From Chiua virens (taxonomy: Eukaryota > Basidiomycota > Agaricomycetes > Boletales > Boletaceae): a stretch of 64,000 bases of DNA. Both the position numbers and the translations under genes were made by a program. Positions 63,078-64,000 of this stretch are shown here, in pieces (position 1 is the first letter of the stretch; every line of letters begins with the position of its first letter). The notes beneath the pieces are model-generated. The model searched no databases and had not been told where the DNA came from. It saw only the letters and a list, made by a program, of their open reading frames with translations. Location: positions 1 to 64,000 of the forward strand of contig JAHNUO010000029.1 in NCBI GenBank assembly GCA_019787685.1, in the 5' to 3' direction.

Positions 63078-64000
63078 CTACATATCGTATATGAACCATG
63101 CACTACGGTCTCCAGCGCCATCTGGTTCATCTTCCTTTCTCATCTTCTGCCTCCTTTCTGCTTTCAAACGGTTCTCTCGCCATAGGTACATCCAGTTAGC
63201 CGTGGACGCGATCAAGATACCGATGGACATGAAGATGAACGTGATTGTCGCTGTAACGTGTCTGTGGTCCGTAGACAGATATCCAAGGAGAAAGATAGAA
63301 AAAAGACCGCCTAGTTCGAGCAGGATGAAAGCGAGGGCCACAGCAGTTCCGCGTCGCGTGTGCGGTGCGCTGTTGTTTGCTAACCACGTTGCCATCACGG
63401 GCATTCCGGAGGTCGCGCCGGGGACAGAGAAGAAGAGGGACGCGTAACCGATCAGACTTGATTGGCTCACTAGCGTGCGACTCCATCAGATTGGCATCTT
63501 TGTCTGCTGGACAGCTTCAACATACCGAGATACATGGTAAAACCAATGATCTTGAGAAGAGCAAAGAAGATCACGATACATCCACGACGCTTGTAGTGGT
63601 CCGACACAGCAACTGACACAAACACCACTTGGCATAGGATCTCAAATAAATGCAATGATTCATTCCTGGAAATACTTACAGACAAATGCGGCAGCGAATG
63701 GAGATGCACTCATGAGTTGAACTTGACTACCTGCATCATGATGTCCGAGACCAGCAACAATTGTCGGTAAGAACCTAACATCGTGAAGGTTAGAAATAGA
63801 AATAGATACGAGCAAAAGAAAGAAACTCACAACACGAAGCCGACTTGTATCGTGCCTAATAAATACGACCATTTGTCAATGAAGTTGAGATACGAGAGCG
63901 TAAGTAGATTACCATTAAAAAAGAAGACAATAGCAAGGATCAATACGTGCGGAGATTGGACCGCCCTAATAACTTCAGTCCAGCTAAAGTTGTTCTCTTT
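63078..64000 (-). CDS. MFS transporter, allantoate/anion-cation permease type (5' truncated by the window)
   Basis: The minus strand carries the C-terminal half of a 12-helix MFS transporter. The edge exon reads KENNFSWTEVIRAVQSPHVLILAIVFFFN; then TIQVGFVL, FLPTIVAGLGHHDAGSQVQLMSASPFAAAFV, SVAVSDHYKRRGCIVIFFALLKIIGFTMYL, GYASLFFSVPGATSGMPVMATWLANNSAPHTRRGTAVALAFILLELGGLFSIFLLGYL, and a basic tail ending SAWFIYDM at 63078. The TWLANNxAPHTRRGTA motif and the cytoplasmic loop are typical of fungal Dal5-like organic anion permeases. Four or more short introns are visible. The substrate is unknown. Confidence 0.85.

Overview
The window is nuclear DNA from a filamentous basidiomycete, most likely an Agaricomycete; the genus cannot be fixed from the sequence. 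The evidence is dense 45-75 bp introns in almost every gene, fungal housekeeping genes (POP1, RAD50, cullin, a RAX1-type RGS protein), families amplified in Agaricomycetes (F-box/LRR proteins, DUF6534-like membrane proteins, NB-ARC-type NLR remnants, tandem eEF1B-gamma-like GSTs) and decayed Ty3/Gypsy elements.

Layout. 1-6.3 kb: a minus-strand Gypsy retrotransposon broken by nonsense codons, a nested solo LTR (554 bp, 5-bp target duplication) and a second insertion. 6.8-9.9 kb: an unrecognised five-exon gene followed by a repeat tail that recurs at 13.5-14.5 kb, where it splits an F-box gene. 10.4-12.1 kb: an aldo-keto reductase. 15.3-19.4 kb: POP1 and a small mitochondrial membrane protein, divergent over 98 bp. 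20.1-23.5 kb: a DUF6534-like protein and an intact F-box protein. 24.4-29.0 kb: two diverged copies of an unidentified unit. 29.4-36.9 kb: an RGS protein and RAD50 in tandem.

37.1-62.8 kb is a locally duplicated block. Two full copies and one truncated copy of a WD40 / coiled-coil / helical-domain gene bracket a tandem array of four GST genes, an NLR pseudogene, a second aldo-keto reductase and a cullin gene. A chimeric scrap made of GST and reductase pieces closes the block. An MFS transporter of the allantoate-permease type runs off the right edge.

The best candidate for something undescribed is the WD40 fusion family. Its products join an acidic leader, a WD40 propeller, a heptad-rich segment and a long C-terminal helical region that I know only as part of uncharacterised basidiomycete proteins. 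Other points worth checking are four probable introns that involve GC-AG splicing (one of them GT-AG in its paralog), a 261-bp MITE-like insertion inside a conserved cullin exon, and the GAGTGGTCCCC repeat family.
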